Shown one piece after another: positions 50,866-60,120 of a stretch of DNA of 64,000 nt. Within the stretch, counting starts at the first letter, position 1; each line of letters opens with the position of its first letter. This DNA comes from Hymenobacter sp. DG01. Lineage in GTDB: Bacteria > Bacteroidota > Bacteroidia > Cytophagales > Hymenobacteraceae. A program made the position numbers and the translations under genes. The notes under the pieces are model-generated. The model was not told the origin of the DNA, ran no database searches, and saw nothing but the letters and a program-made list of their open reading frames with translations. The stretch spans positions 1,798,001 to 1,862,000 of the forward strand of contig NZ_CP040936.1 of assembly GCF_006352025.1 (NCBI RefSeq). Direction: 5' to 3'.

Positions 50866-52365
50866 ATGAGCGCAACGCCAACTACGTATTCGTTTGGCAT
50901 GATTGGCCTGGGCACCATGGGCCGCAACCTGCTGTTGAACCTGGCCAACCATGATTTTGCCGTGGCCGGCTACGACAAAGATGCCAGCAAACTCAGTCTG
51001 CTCTCGGAGGAAGGGGCGGGTCTGCCGGTACGGGGCTTCGCGGAGCTGACGGATTTCGTGCAGAGTCTGCAGACGCCCCGTTCCATTATGCTGCTGGTGC
51101 CGGCCGGTAAAATTGTGGATAGCGTAATTGAGGAGCTGCGGCCCTTGCTCACGGCCGGCGACATCATCATCGACGGGGGCAACTCCCACTTCACCGACAC
51201 CGACCGCCGCGCGGCCGCCCTGGAAGCGGCGGGGCTGCACTTTTTCGGCATGGGTATTTCCGGCGGAGAAGAAGGTGCCCGCTTCGGTCCCAGCATGATG
51301 CCCGGCGGCGACCAGCAGGCCTACGAGGTGATGAAACCCATGTTCGAGGCCATTGCCGCCCAGGTAGGCGGCGAGCCCTGCGTGACTTACATCGGCCCCG
51401 GCGCGGCGGGTCACTTCGTGAAAATGGTGCACAACGGCATCGAGTACGGCCTGATGCAGCTCATTGCTGAAACCTACGGGATACTCAAGCAAGGTCTGGG
51501 CCTCGATAACGACGCCATCAGGCGGGTATTTGCGCAGTGGAACGCCGGCCGCCTGCAATCCTTCCTGCTCGATATTACCAAGGACATCTTCGCCTTCCGG
51601 GCGCCCGGCACCGACCACCTGCTCCTCGACGATATCCGGGATGAGGCCCGCTCCAAGGGCACCGGCAAGTGGACCTCGCAGGTAGCCATGGACCTGGAAG
51701 TGCCGCTTTCTACCATCGATACGGCCGTGGCCCTGCGCAACCTCTCCAAGTACAAAGCCCTCCGCGAGAAGCTGGCGGCACAATACCCTACCCCCTCTCA
51801 GGGCCAGGAAACCGATAAGGAGGCTTTTCTGACCCAGCTGGAGGAAGCCTTCTACTTCAGCATGGTAATTACCTACGCCCAGGGCATGCACCTGCTCTCG
51901 AAGGCCTCGGCAGAGTACGGCTACAATCTGCAGCTGGCCAGCATTGCCCGCATCTGGCGCGGGGGCTGCATCATCCGCTCCGGTTTCCTGAACGACATCT
52001 ATAACGCTTACCAGCAGGCTCCCGAGCTGGAGCACTTGCTGCTCGATGAGGGGGTAGCAAAACTGGTGCAGCAGGCCGTGCCCGGTGCCCGCACCGTAGT
52101 AGCCGGAGCCATAACGGCCGGCCTGGCTGTGCCCGCCTACGCCGCCAGCCTCAGCTATTTCGACTCGTTCCGCACCGCCCGCCTACCCTCCAACCTCATC
52201 CAGGCCCAGCGCGACTATTTCGGGGCGCATACTTACGAGCTGATCGGTAAAGAAGGCCTGTTCCATACTCAATGGACGCCCGAGCACGAAGACGCCGCCA
52301 ACAAGCAGGATATCCATGTAGGCGAGGAAAATAAGCAAGAGCGCCAGGTACAGCCCAACCAGTAA
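50866..52365 (+). CDS. gnd: 6-phosphogluconate dehydrogenase (decarboxylating)
   Basis: A 499-residue enzyme of the oxidative pentose phosphate pathway converting 6-phosphogluconate to ribulose 5-phosphate. N-terminal NADP fold FGMIGLGTMGRNLLLNLANH; active-site segment DIIIDGGNSHFTDTDRR, FFGMGISGGEEGARFGPSMMPGG, YIGPGAAGHFVKMVHNGIEYGLMQLIAE; C-terminal IARIWRGGCIIRS and LIQAQRDYFGAHTYE. Full length with a charged tail. First gene of gnd-zwf-pgl; zwf starts 42 bases after it. Confidence 0.97.
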   Translation: MSATPTTYSFGMIGLGTMGRNLLLNLANHDFAVAGYDKDASKLSLLSEEGAGLPVRGFAELTDFVQSLQTPRSIMLLVPAGKIVDSVIEELRPLLTAGDIIIDGGNSHFTDTDRRAAALEAAGLHFFGMGISGGEEGARFGPSMMPGGDQQAYEVMKPMFEAIAAQVGGEPCVTYIGPGAAGHFVKMVHNGIEYGLMQLIAETYGILKQGLGLDNDAIRRVFAQWNAGRLQSFLLDITKDIFAFRAPGTDHLLLDDIRDEARSKGTGKWTSQVAMDLEVPLSTIDTAVALRNLSKYKALREKLAAQYPTPSQGQETDKEAFLTQLEEAFYFSMVITYAQGMHLLSKASAEYGYNLQLASIARIWRGGCIIRSGFLNDIYNAYQQAPELEHLLLDEGVAKLVQQAVPGARTVVAGAITAGLAVPAYAASLSYFDSFRTARLPSNLIQAQRDYFGAHTYELIGKEGLFHTQWTPEHEDAANKQDIHVGEENKQERQVQPNQ

Positions 52366-52407
52366 GCTCCGGCCTTTTGATTTATCTACTCCCCTGACCT
52401 TCTTCGC

Positions 52408-53922
52408 ATGAGCGCCAAACCACAGCTTTCCCCTACCATTTTCGTCATTTTTGGCGGCACCGGCGACCTGAACGCCCGTAAGCTGGCCCCGGCCCTTTAC
52501 CACCTGTTTCTGGATGGGTGGCTGCCCGGGCAGTTTGCCATCATCGGGACGGGCCGCACGGCGCTTTCTGATGAACAGTTCCGCACCCGGCTACTGGAGG
52601 GCATCAACCAGTTTTCGCGCACGGGCAAGGCCGATAAAAAGACCTGGGCCGCGTTTGCCGAACATGTGGTGTACCAGGCCGCCGATGTGAAGGACGCCGC
52701 TACCTACCAGCAGTTCGACAAGCGCATCAGTGCCTACCAGAAAGAATGGGGCGCGCCGGCCAACATCATTTACTACCTGGCCGTGGCGCCGGAGTTCTTC
52801 CCCATCATTGCCGAAAACATTGCCCAGAGCAAGCTGGCCACCGATGCCGACCGCACGCGCATTGTCATCGAAAAGCCATTCGGGCACGATTTGGAATCGT
52901 CGCGGGAGCTGAACCAGCTGCTGGGCCGCCATTTTACCGAGCGCCAGATTTACCGCATCGACCACTACCTGGGCAAGGAAACCGTGCAGAACATCATGGC
53001 CTTCCGGTTTGCCAACGCCCTGCTGGAGCCCCTCTGGAACCGCAACTACATTGAGCACGTGCAGATATCGGTGACGGAGCAGTTGGGGGTAGGCGAGCGG
53101 AGCGGCTACTACGACGGGGCCGGCGCCCTGCGCGACATGATTCAGAACCACCTGCTGCAGCTGCTGTGCCTGGTGGCCATGGAGCCGCCCGTCGATTTTA
53201 CCGCCGATGAGGTGCGCAACCGCAAGGTTGATGTACTGCGGGCCATGCGCCGCTTCGCCCCCGAGGATGTGCGCGAATCAGCGGTGCGGGGGCAGTACGG
53301 AGCCGGCTGGATGGAAGGCGAGCAGGTGCCCGGCTACCGCGAGGAGCCCGGCGCCAACCCCACCTCCAACGCCGAAACCTTCGCGGCCGTGAAGTTTTTC
53401 GTGGACAACTGGCGCTGGCAGGGTGTGCCGTTTTACGTGCGCACGGGCAAGCGCCTGCACCGCTCGGCTTCCGTCATCACCATTCAGTTCCGCGACGTGC
53501 CCCACCGCATTTTCCCGGCTGAAACGGCGGAAAGCTGGCAGCAGAATCGGCTCATTATCAGCATTCAGCCCGAGATGAGCATCCGGCTGCAGGTGCAGGC
53601 CAAGCGCCCCGGCCTGGATATGATGCTTAATACCGTGGACATGGTGTTCGACTACCAGGGCACCTACACCAACCAGGCGCCCGAAGCCTACGAAACCCTG
53701 CTGTTGGATACCATGCTCGGCGACCAGACCCTGTTCATGCGCGGCGACCAGGTAGAAGCCGCCTGGGACCTGATTATGCCCATTCTGAACTCTTGGCAGC
53801 ACCGCACCAGCCAGAACTTCCCCAACTATTCCGCCGATTCCTGGGGCCCAGAGGTGGCCGAGGCCCTCATTGCCCGCGACGGATTCCACTGGTTTACGCT
53901 CCCGCTCCATGGCAAGAAATAG
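52408..53922 (+). CDS. zwf: Glucose-6-phosphate 1-dehydrogenase
   Basis: A 504-residue enzyme. N-terminal cofactor motif [19 protein letters not shown]; active site [22 protein letters not shown], with the substrate Lys and His in [20 protein letters not shown] upstream and [14 protein letters not shown] downstream. It makes 6-phosphogluconolactone, the substrate of the next gene product. The pgl start codon lies inside the zwf end (14-base overlap), which indicates translational coupling. Confidence 0.97.
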   Translation: MSAKPQLSPTIFVIFGGTGDLNARKLAPALYHLFLDGWLPGQFAIIGTGRTALSDEQFRTRLLEGINQFSRTGKADKKTWAAFAEHVVYQAADVKDAATYQQFDKRISAYQKEWGAPANIIYYLAVAPEFFPIIAENIAQSKLATDADRTRIVIEKPFGHDLESSRELNQLLGRHFTERQIYRIDHYLGKETVQNIMAFRFANALLEPLWNRNYIEHVQISVTEQLGVGERSGYYDGAGALRDMIQNHLLQLLCLVAMEPPVDFTADEVRNRKVDVLRAMRRFAPEDVRESAVRGQYGAGWMEGEQVPGYREEPGANPTSNAETFAAVKFFVDNWRWQGVPFYVRTGKRLHRSASVITIQFRDVPHRIFPAETAESWQQNRLIISIQPEMSIRLQVQAKRPGLDMMLNTVDMVFDYQGTYTNQAPEAYETLLLDTMLGDQTLFMRGDQVEAAWDLIMPILNSWQHRTSQNFPNYSADSWGPEVAEALIARDGFHWFTLPLHGKK

Positions 53923-54655
53923 CAGCCTCCACATCTTCCCTACCCCCGCCGAAAGCCTGGACCACCTAGCCGATTTCTTCGTGGAGCTGGCCGCCCGGGC
54001 TATACAGGCGCACGGCCGCTTTTCTGTGGCGTTGTCGGGTGGGAGCTCGCCCAAGAAGCTCTACGAGCTGCTGGCTTCTGAGGAGTACCGCGGTCGGGTA
54101 GCCTGGGAGAAGGTGTTCTTTTTCTTTGGGGATGAGCGCTACGTGCCGCCCACGGATGCCGACAGCAATTACCGCATGGCCCGCGAGGCCCTGCTGGAGC
54201 CGCTGGGCATTGCACCAGCCCAGGTGTTTGCTGTGGATACGGCCCTAACCCCGGCCGAAGCAGCCCAGCACTACACTCAAACCATCGAGCAGTTCTTTGG
54301 TCAGGCAGAAGCCCGCTTTGATCTGGTATTGCTGGGGCTGGGAGATAATTCCCACACGGCCTCCCTATTCCCGCACACGCCCGTGCTGCACGACGCCACC
54401 GTGGGCGCGCGGGAGGTGTTTGTGGAGGAAAAACAGGCCTACCGCATCACCCTCACCGCCCCGCTGCTAAATCTGGCCCAGACAACAGTATTCCTAGTTT
54501 ACGGAGCTGACAAGGCGGCGGCGGTGCAACACATCCTGACCGGGGAACGGAACATCGACGAGTACCCGGCCCAGCTCATTGCCCCCGCTTCTGGTGAGCT
54601 GCACTGGTTTCTGGACGAAGCTGCCGCCTCCCGCCTACCCCCCGGCAGCCGTTGA
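53909..54655 (+). CDS. pgl: 6-phosphogluconolactonase
   Basis: A 248-residue DevB-type lactonase: [59 protein letters not shown] and [21 protein letters not shown] are diagnostic. It opens 6-phosphogluconolactone between the Zwf and Gnd steps. The ATG at 53909 overlaps zwf; the in-frame ATG at 53870 would lie deeper inside zwf and is less likely. Confidence 0.95.
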   Translation: MARNSSLHIFPTPAESLDHLADFFVELAARAIQAHGRFSVALSGGSSPKKLYELLASEEYRGRVAWEKVFFFFGDERYVPPTDADSNYRMAREALLEPLGIAPAQVFAVDTALTPAEAAQHYTQTIEQFFGQAEARFDLVLLGLGDNSHTASLFPHTPVLHDATVGAREVFVEEKQAYRITLTAPLLNLAQTTVFLVYGADKAAAVQHILTGERNIDEYPAQLIAPASGELHWFLDEAAASRLPPGSR

Positions 54656-54697
54656 ACCGGCAGCTTGTCAGAACAGCTAGCTGTTTAGGTATAGAAT

Positions 54698-54745
54698 ATA
54701 TCTGACCGTCATCTCTCGGCTTCACTCGGAATGACGGTCAGATAT
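54698..54745. repeat. ATATCTGACCGTCAT inverted repeat (copy A6)
   Basis: Arms ATATCTGACCGTCAT (54698-54712) and ATGACGGTCAGATAT (54731-54745) around CTCTCGGCTTCACTCGGA; lies between converging pgl and rpiA and may end both transcripts. The loop carries the CACTCGGAATGAC signature of the A family. Confidence 0.75.
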
Positions 54746-54761
54746 CTATTGATTACAAGCC

Positions 54762-55532
54762 TTAAGGCAGTTCTATAAACTCGGCTATACTTCGGGGAGC
54801 CTCACCGGGCTTGTACACCAGCACTTGTTCGCCTTGCGCTACCAGGGCCGTGTGAGCCAGGCCCAGAAACAGGCCGTGTGCTACTACCCCCGGTATGGCC
54901 TCTAACTGTCGGGCCAACTGCGCTGGGTCCGGTAACTGCACAAAATGACAGTCCACCAGTAGGTTCTCTTGATCAGTGCGGGCGGCCTCATTCGTATTTT
55001 GGCGGTCTGAGCGCAGGATCGGGTTTGCTTGGAGCTTCTCTAGCGTATCCAGAACCCAGGGCAGGGCAAAGGGCACCACTTCCAGGGGCAAGGGAAACCG
55101 CCCCAGCTGCGGCACTACTTTCGAGGAATCAGCCAGGATAAGCACACGGCGGGAGGCCGTCGCCAGTATTTTCTCCCGCAGCAGGGCCCCGCCCCCACCT
55201 TTTATGAGGCGCAGCTCAGCATCCAGCTCGTCGGCCCCATCCACCGTTAGGTCCAGGCGTGTACCCTTGCGGGGCTCAAACAACGGAATTCCGGCTTGTC
55301 GTGCCAGGTTTTCACTAACTAAAGAGGTAGCCACTGCCTCTACCCGCAGCTTTCCGGCGCGCACGGCCTCACCCAAAAAGAAAATGAAATACGCCGCAGT
55401 GCTGCCGCTTCCCAACCCCACTTGCATGCCATCCTGCACCCAGCGCAGCGCGGCAGCGGCTACGAGTTGTTTCTCCTGGTTTTGCTGCTGAGAGAGGACA
55501 GGGTTTTGCATATGCGTTGAGGTAAGAGCCAT
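54762..55532 (-). CDS. rpiA: Ribose-5-phosphate isomerase A
   Basis: A 256-residue isomerase: GMQVGLGSGSTAAYFIFFLGE phosphate loop, KGTRLDLTVDGADELDAELRLIKGGGGALLREKILA with the catalytic Asp/Lys region, and ADSSKVVPQLGRFPLPLEVVPFA. It interconverts ribulose 5-phosphate and ribose 5-phosphate, completing the local pentose phosphate set. The start may be 55532 or the in-frame ATG at 55511. It is convergent with pgl. Confidence 0.95.
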   Translation of the reverse strand: MALTSTHMQNPVLSQQQNQEKQLVAAAALRWVQDGMQVGLGSGSTAAYFIFFLGEAVRAGKLRVEAVATSLVSENLARQAGIPLFEPRKGTRLDLTVDGADELDAELRLIKGGGGALLREKILATASRRVLILADSSKVVPQLGRFPLPLEVVPFALPWVLDTLEKLQANPILRSDRQNTNEAARTDQENLLVDCHFVQLPDPAQLARQLEAIPGVVAHGLFLGLAHTALVAQGEQVLVYKPGEAPRSIAEFIELP

Positions 55533-55629
55533 AGTTTCGGCGTCCGCTAGCTTTTAGTACGAATGTAAACCAGCTCGCCCCACCTTACCACAAGCAAGAG
55601 GCGGGGCGAGCTAAAGCCTCAACCGAAAA

Positions 55630-55740
55630 CTACTCCGACTCCTGGCGTAGGGCGCACACCTTGCGCAGGTTGCGAATCAGGCGCTCCGACTCCTGGAAGC
55701 TCAGGGTTTGGATGCCGTCGGAGGCCGCTTCTTTGCCCCT
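55630..55740 (-). pseudogene. C-terminal remnant of a second DAHP synthase gene
   Basis: The minus strand encodes EAASDGIQTLSFQESERL then IRNLRKVCALRQESE and a stop (TAG 55632-55630). This matches the end of the intact enzyme at 58240-59253 (EAASDGAQTLNFQESARL then IRNLRKVYQLRQELE) almost residue for residue. Upstream of base 55740 the similarity stops; no start codon or remaining gene is present. It is a truncated paralogue left by duplication and deletion about 2.6 kb from the intact copy. Confidence 0.85.
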
Positions 55741-55809
55741 CCTGCCTACCCCCCGGCAGCCGGTAAACTCGTTGCTAGAAAATTCCGCGTAGGCAAATCA
55801 ACTAGGTTG

Positions 55810-56358
55810 CTACCGGACTAGTAACTCAGCAAATTCCTGATCTGATTGTGCTGCTTGTGTACTACGCCTGTGAGCCGTGTGCTTCCAGATGCGGTAGTCG
55901 ATGGAGTAGCGGCCCCCGCCTACCCCGGTAACCAGCACAAACGCCCAGAATAGCAGCTGCTGGTAGTACATTCCGATCAGCGGTTCTGGCTTATCATACC
56001 AGAAGAAGGCAATAACCAGGAACTGTACCGCGAGCTGAAATGCCGCCAGGCGGGTGCCCAAGCCCAGCGCAACCAGTAAGCCGCCCGCAAACTCGCCCCA
56101 GACCGCCAGCGCAGCCCAGAAATAAGCTGAAGGCAGGGTAAACCCCAGGCCAGCTACTTGCTGCACAAACCAATCGGGCGGACCAGCCGCGGCGCCAGCC
56201 GTGAGCTTGTCGGCTTCCGTGGCGGTGTACAGTCCAACCAGCTTAGACCACCCGGCCCCGATGGCAATAGATAGCCCTAGGTGCAGCCGAAACAGCAGCC
56301 AGGCCGCATCAGCGCCCCGAGTAGAAAGCGGGGCGGCATGGAACAGCAGCTTTTTCAT
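55810..56358 (-). CDS. DoxX-family membrane protein
   Basis: A 182-residue protein with four hydrophobic helices and the DoxX pattern: WLLFRLHLGLSIAIGAGWSKLVGL, VWGEFAGGLLVALGLGTRLAAFQLAVQFLVIAFFWY and QLLFWAFVLVTGVGGGRYSIDYRIWK. DoxX-like proteins are associated with quinone or thiosulfate oxidation and redox protection, but the function is generally unknown. Its start overlaps the stop of the upstream small exported-protein gene by 4 bases, so they are co-transcribed. Confidence 0.9.
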   Translation of the reverse strand: MKKLLFHAAPLSTRGADAAWLLFRLHLGLSIAIGAGWSKLVGLYTATEADKLTAGAAAGPPDWFVQQVAGLGFTLPSAYFWAALAVWGEFAGGLLVALGLGTRLAAFQLAVQFLVIAFFWYDKPEPLIGMYYQQLLFWAFVLVTGVGGGRYSIDYRIWKHTAHRRSTQAAQSDQEFAELLVR

Positions 56359-56765
56359 GGCTCACGAGGAGTTTCACGGGTTCCGTTAGGCTCGTAGCCC
56401 ATGCTCAGACGGGTGTCGCCGGTAACATGCAGTTTCAGGTTGGCCGTTTGGGCCGAGGGGTTGAGCAGCAGAGCCGAAGAGCCAGCCAGAAACCGTAACG
56501 TAGCCCGCTGGCAGGGCGCCAACGTAGTGCGGCCGAAGATGCCACCGCCCTGGGGCCGCTCCTTGAACTCCACGGGCACTTTGCCCACGTTGCGGGCCTC
56601 TACCTTGAAGGCCCCTGGCTGCCCGCCCCCCAGCACGAACTGCTTGCCGGGTTCAATCAATAAATCGGAGTGAAGGCCCGGCTGTCGGGCAGCCAGCAGG
56701 CCGGTTACCAGCAGCAGGCCGGCTAGCAGCAAAAGCCACGGTCCAGGATACTTTGGGGTGCGCAT
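56355..56765 (-). CDS. Small membrane-anchored or exported hypothetical protein
   Basis: A 136-residue protein with one N-terminal hydrophobic segment (PWLLLLAGLLLVTGLLAA) that could be a signal anchor. The rest is beta-rich (KQFVLGGGQPGAFKVEARNVGKVPVEFKERP, RATLRFLAGSSALLLNPSAQTANLKLHVTGDTRLSMGY), like a small immunoglobulin-like domain. No family recognised. The ATG at 56765 is preferred over the long upstream extension to 56867, which is antisense to the region before the AraC gene. It overlaps doxX by 4 bases (ATGA). Confidence 0.75.
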   Translation of the reverse strand: MRTPKYPGPWLLLLAGLLLVTGLLAARQPGLHSDLLIEPGKQFVLGGGQPGAFKVEARNVGKVPVEFKERPQGGGIFGRTTLAPCQRATLRFLAGSSALLLNPSAQTANLKLHVTGDTRLSMGYEPNGTRETPREP

Positions 56766-56886
56766 AGCAGTAGAGGTTAGGTGAAACGATGGCTCAAAGA
56801 AACCCACCGGCCACCCCTGAAGCGCCTCATTTTGCCATCTGGCACGCCCCAACTTATGGTTTGGCACCTCTCTGGCGGCAGGCCCC

Positions 56887-58152
56887 TCAAGTCTGCCGCG
56901 CTACCTCACTGGGCGTGGCGCCCCGCAGCTTCCTGAACACGCGGTTAAAGGTAGATTTTGAGTTGAAGCCTGACTCCAAAGCTATTGCCAGCAAGGTGTA
57001 GTGCCGGAACTGCGGGTCGCGCAGGCGGCGTTCGGCTTCCCGCACCCGGTACTCATTGATATAGTCGTTGAAATTCTGCCCGCACCCGGTATTAATAACC
57101 CTGGAGAGCCACGAAGGATTGGTGTGCAGCTGAGCGGCCAGCTCGCCCAAGGTCAGCTCCGGGGCCAGGTAAGGCCGGCTGGCCTCCATGTGCTGGTGCA
57201 GGCGCTCCGTCCAGCGCAGCAGTTCCGGCTCCGGCTCTTGGGAAGGCTGCTCCGTTTCAGTGGGCAGGGCAGCGTTGGCGGCACTGGAGGAGGTAGGCCC
57301 CGCATCCGGCGCGGCGGGTAGCTGCACCGGGGCAACGGGGAATATGGCGGGTGGCGCGGGCTGAAACTCCAGGGCCCGGAGCCGGTGGTTGGTGAGCAGG
57401 CCCGCAATGCTGAGGTAATAAATCAGCAGGCCGGTAAAGAGGTAATCGTACCAGGCCTGGTAATAGCTGAGCGGCGTTACTACCACATCCACGAAGTGAA
57501 ACCCCAGCGCCACGGCCGTGCCAACAAGCACGGCCACCAGCACGTTGCGCAGCCACCGAAACCGAATCTGCTCCGTATCAGAGAAGTTGTTGTTGAGGTA
57601 AAGCGAATACGCGCGGTACTCCCGCAGCGTCAGCCAGGCATAAGCGGCCACCGAAAGGTAGCCTAACAGCGCCACCCAGGCGTCAACATCAGCGGCCTGG
57701 CAGGCCAGTGCACCTTTCGTGTTGAAATGGCAAGGCAACGGCTGGCCGCGTACGCCGTGCAGCCACCCTACGTCCACGCCAAACACCAGCAGCTTCCACC
57801 CCAGATACACCCCGCCCGGCACAAAATGCCAGGCTACCTGCCGGCTAAACCGAAACCCCTGGTTGGTGAGGCTCCGAAAGTAGAAGTAGAACGCAGGCCC
57901 TACCATCAGCCAATTGCTGAAGGGGAAGTAAAACATGAAGGTGGTTGTGGCATCGTGGGCATCGTACCAGCCCGCAAAGCCCAGCATCCATTGGGCCAGC
58001 CGCACCGCCTGCAGCAGTAGCAGCAAGGCTAGCCACCCATCGGCGGCCGCTTCCTCCCGGTGCCGACGCACCAACATCACTGTGCCCACCACTATTCCCT
58101 GCAGAAAAAACGGCAGTAGCAGACTGCTATATAGGTTGAAAGTGAAGGCCAT
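56887..58152 (-). CDS. AraC-family regulator with N-terminal membrane domain
   Basis: A 421-residue protein with seven or so N-terminal hydrophobic helices (LLLPFFLQGIVVGTVMLV, LALLLLLQAVRLAQWML, LMVGPAFYFYFRSL, etc.), a low-complexity linker, and a C-terminal AraC-type DNA-binding domain (LTLGELAAQLHTNPSWLSRVINTGCGQNFNDYINEYRVREAERRL and LLAIALESGFNSKSTFNRVFRKLRGATPSEV). This architecture is common in Bacteroidota and suggests a regulator that binds DNA from the membrane. The downstream small protein-doxX pair (122 bases away, same strand) is a possible target. Confidence 0.93.
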   Translation of the reverse strand: MAFTFNLYSSLLLPFFLQGIVVGTVMLVRRHREEAAADGWLALLLLLQAVRLAQWMLGFAGWYDAHDATTTFMFYFPFSNWLMVGPAFYFYFRSLTNQGFRFSRQVAWHFVPGGVYLGWKLLVFGVDVGWLHGVRGQPLPCHFNTKGALACQAADVDAWVALLGYLSVAAYAWLTLREYRAYSLYLNNNFSDTEQIRFRWLRNVLVAVLVGTAVALGFHFVDVVVTPLSYYQAWYDYLFTGLLIYYLSIAGLLTNHRLRALEFQPAPPAIFPVAPVQLPAAPDAGPTSSSAANAALPTETEQPSQEPEPELLRWTERLHQHMEASRPYLAPELTLGELAAQLHTNPSWLSRVINTGCGQNFNDYINEYRVREAERRLRDPQFRHYTLLAIALESGFNSKSTFNRVFRKLRGATPSEVARQT

Positions 58153-58239
58153 GGCCTAAAGCTACCGGAAGAACGCGAACCGCCCCGCACTCCCCCTCGA
58201 AAGGGCAATGCGGGGCGGTTGAAAGCAGAAACCTGCTAA

Positions 58240-59253
58240 CTATTCCAGCTCCTGGCGCAACTGGTACACCTTGCGCAGGTTGCGAATCAGGCGGGCCGAT
58301 TCCTGGAAGTTCAGGGTCTGGGCGCCGTCGGAAGCGGCCTCTTCGGGTTTCTCGTGGGCTTCGTAAATGATACCGTCGGCGCCGGCCATTACGGCGGCCA
58401 GGGCCATGGAAGGCACGTAGTCGCGGATGCCGATGCCGTGCGAAGGGTCCACAATGACGGGCAGGTGGGTTTTCTCTTTTAGGATGGGTACGGCGTTCAA
58501 GTCCAGCGTATTGCGCGAGGCCGTTTCGAAGGTACGGATACCCCGCTCGCAAAGAGTCAGCTTTTCATTGCCGCCCGAAAACACGTACTCCGCCGACGAG
58601 AGCAGCTCTTCAATGGTGCCGGAGATGCCGCGCTTAATCAGCACCGGCTTATCCACCCCGCCTAGGGCGTCGAGCAAATTGAAGTTCTGGGTGTTGCGCG
58701 CCCCTACCTGGAACACGTCCACGTAGTCGTGCATTTCTTCCACTTGCGACACCTGCATGACTTCGGTCACGATTTTGATGCCCCGCGCCCGCGCCATCTG
58801 GTGGAACAGTTTCAGGCCTTCCATGCCCAGCCCCCGGAATGAGTACGGCGAGGAGCGCGGCTTAAACACGCCCCCGCGCATGATGCGCACGTCGTTGTCC
58901 AGGAGGTGCTGCATGATGCTCTCCATCTGTTGCTCGTTCTCGATGCTGCAGGGGCCGGCGGCCAGCGTGAGGCTGCCCTCTCCTACCCGCACCCCGTCGC
59001 CGAGGTCGAGCACGGTGGGGCGCACGCGCCACTTGCGCGACACCAGCTGGTAGTCGTCGGATACCTGATGAATGTCGAGGATGCCCGGCAGCTGACCAAT
59101 GGTGCGCAGGTCCACATCGGCCTTGCCGATGGCCACAAGGTAGTGGGCGCGCTGGGTTTTAACGTCCGTGACTTTGTATTTAAGAGCCTTGATGTGGGCT
59201 TCAATGGTTGCCTGCGCGGCTTCGGTAATGCTGGGGTCAAGTTGGATGATCAT
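58240..59253 (-). CDS. aroF: 3-deoxy-7-phosphoheptulonate (DAHP) synthase, AroF/Thermotoga type
   Basis: A 337-residue DAHP synthase, first enzyme of the shikimate pathway. The N-terminal 70 residues form a ferredoxin-like (ACT-type) regulatory domain (IIQLDPSITEAAQATIEAHIKAL). The barrel shows AAGPCSIENEQQMESI, MRGGVFKPRSSPYSFRGLGMEGLKLFHQMARA, VLIKRGISGTIEELLSSAEYVFSGGNEKLTLCERGIRTFE and the metal-site IVDPSHGIGIRDYVPSMALAA. It is the last gene of the trp operon in the window, which couples precursor supply to tryptophan synthesis. A fragment of a second copy lies at 55630. Confidence 0.95.
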   Translation of the reverse strand: MIIQLDPSITEAAQATIEAHIKALKYKVTDVKTQRAHYLVAIGKADVDLRTIGQLPGILDIHQVSDDYQLVSRKWRVRPTVLDLGDGVRVGEGSLTLAAGPCSIENEQQMESIMQHLLDNDVRIMRGGVFKPRSSPYSFRGLGMEGLKLFHQMARARGIKIVTEVMQVSQVEEMHDYVDVFQVGARNTQNFNLLDALGGVDKPVLIKRGISGTIEELLSSAEYVFSGGNEKLTLCERGIRTFETASRNTLDLNAVPILKEKTHLPVIVDPSHGIGIRDYVPSMALAAVMAGADGIIYEAHEKPEEAASDGAQTLNFQESARLIRNLRKVYQLRQELE

Positions 59254-59257
59254 GTTC

Positions 59258-59328
59258 TTTCGGGGGTTCCCGCAGAGAAACGCGGAGCTTTACGCAGAGG
59301 ACCGCAGAGGTCGTTCTTCTGCGGGAAA
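59258..59328. repeat. Imperfect CGCAGAG hairpin in the trpA-aroF spacer (D1)
   Basis: CCCGCAGAGAAACGCGGAG … GCAGAGGACCGCAGAGGTCG … CTGCGGG: short units of CGCAGAGG with flanking inverted CCCGCAGA / TCTGCGGG. The first of three related repeats in successive trp spacers (see 60121-60207 and 61416-61486). Confidence 0.65.
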
Positions 59329-59330
59329 TT

Positions 59331-60110
59331 CTAGTTGAGGACAGAAGAAACAAATCGGGCGGCGGCGGCCGGCGCATCGTCGGTGCCTTCCAGGGCCCGA
59401 ATCAGGGCGGAGCCAATGATGGCGCCCTCAGCGTACTCGCAGGCACGCTGGAAAGAAGCTTTGTCGCCGATGCCGAAACCGATGAGACGGGGGTTACGCA
59501 GGTTCATGGCTTCAATGCGCTCGAAATACGCTTCCTGCACCCCTTCGGCCTGGGTGTTGGCACCGCCCGTGGTTCCGGGGCCCGACACGAGGTAGAGAAA
59601 GGAGTCCGTCAGCTCATCGATGCGGCGGATGCGCTCCGGGGCGGTCTGGGGCGTGATTAGAAATACGGGCCGCAGGTTGTAGCGACGGAACATTTCCTGG
59701 TATTCGGCCACGTAGTCGTCGAGGGGTAGGTCGGGCAGAATCACGCCATCTACGCCAGCTTCGGCAGCTTCGCGGCAGAAGTTCTCCACCCCGAACTGCA
59801 TGACCGGGTTGAGGTAGCCCATGAGCAAAATGGGTGTTTCGGGTACCTCGTTGCGGATGCCTTCCAGTTGCCGAAACAGCACCCGCATGTTCATGCCGTT
59901 CTGCAAGGCCGCCGTGCTGCTGGCCTGAATGACCGGCCCATCAGCCAGCGGATCGGAAAACGGCATCCCGATTTCAATAAGGTCGGCCCCAGCCTGGGTC
60001 AGCGACTTAATGAGCGGCACCGTGTCGTGCAGGCTGGGGTAGCCGGCGGTGAAATACACGTTGAGCAGGCCTTTCTGCTTTTTATCGAAGGCGTTTTTGA
60101 TTCGGTTCAT
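59331..60110 (-). CDS. trpA: Tryptophan synthase alpha subunit
   Basis: A 259-residue TIM barrel that cleaves indole-3-glycerol phosphate to indole. Typical: GLLNVYFTAGYPSLHDTVPLIKSLTQAGADLIEIGMPFSDPLADGPVIQASS, with the catalytic Glu in EIGMPFSDP and Asp in VILPDLPLDDY. VSGPGTTGGA and IGFGIGDKASF form the phosphate site. It partners TrpB, encoded upstream 103 bases away. Confidence 0.97.
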   Translation of the reverse strand: MNRIKNAFDKKQKGLLNVYFTAGYPSLHDTVPLIKSLTQAGADLIEIGMPFSDPLADGPVIQASSTAALQNGMNMRVLFRQLEGIRNEVPETPILLMGYLNPVMQFGVENFCREAAEAGVDGVILPDLPLDDYVAEYQEMFRRYNLRPVFLITPQTAPERIRRIDELTDSFLYLVSGPGTTGGANTQAEGVQEAYFERIEAMNLRNPRLIGFGIGDKASFQRACEYAEGAIIGSALIRALEGTDDAPAAAARFVSSVLN

Positions 60111-60120
60111 GGGTAGGGTT

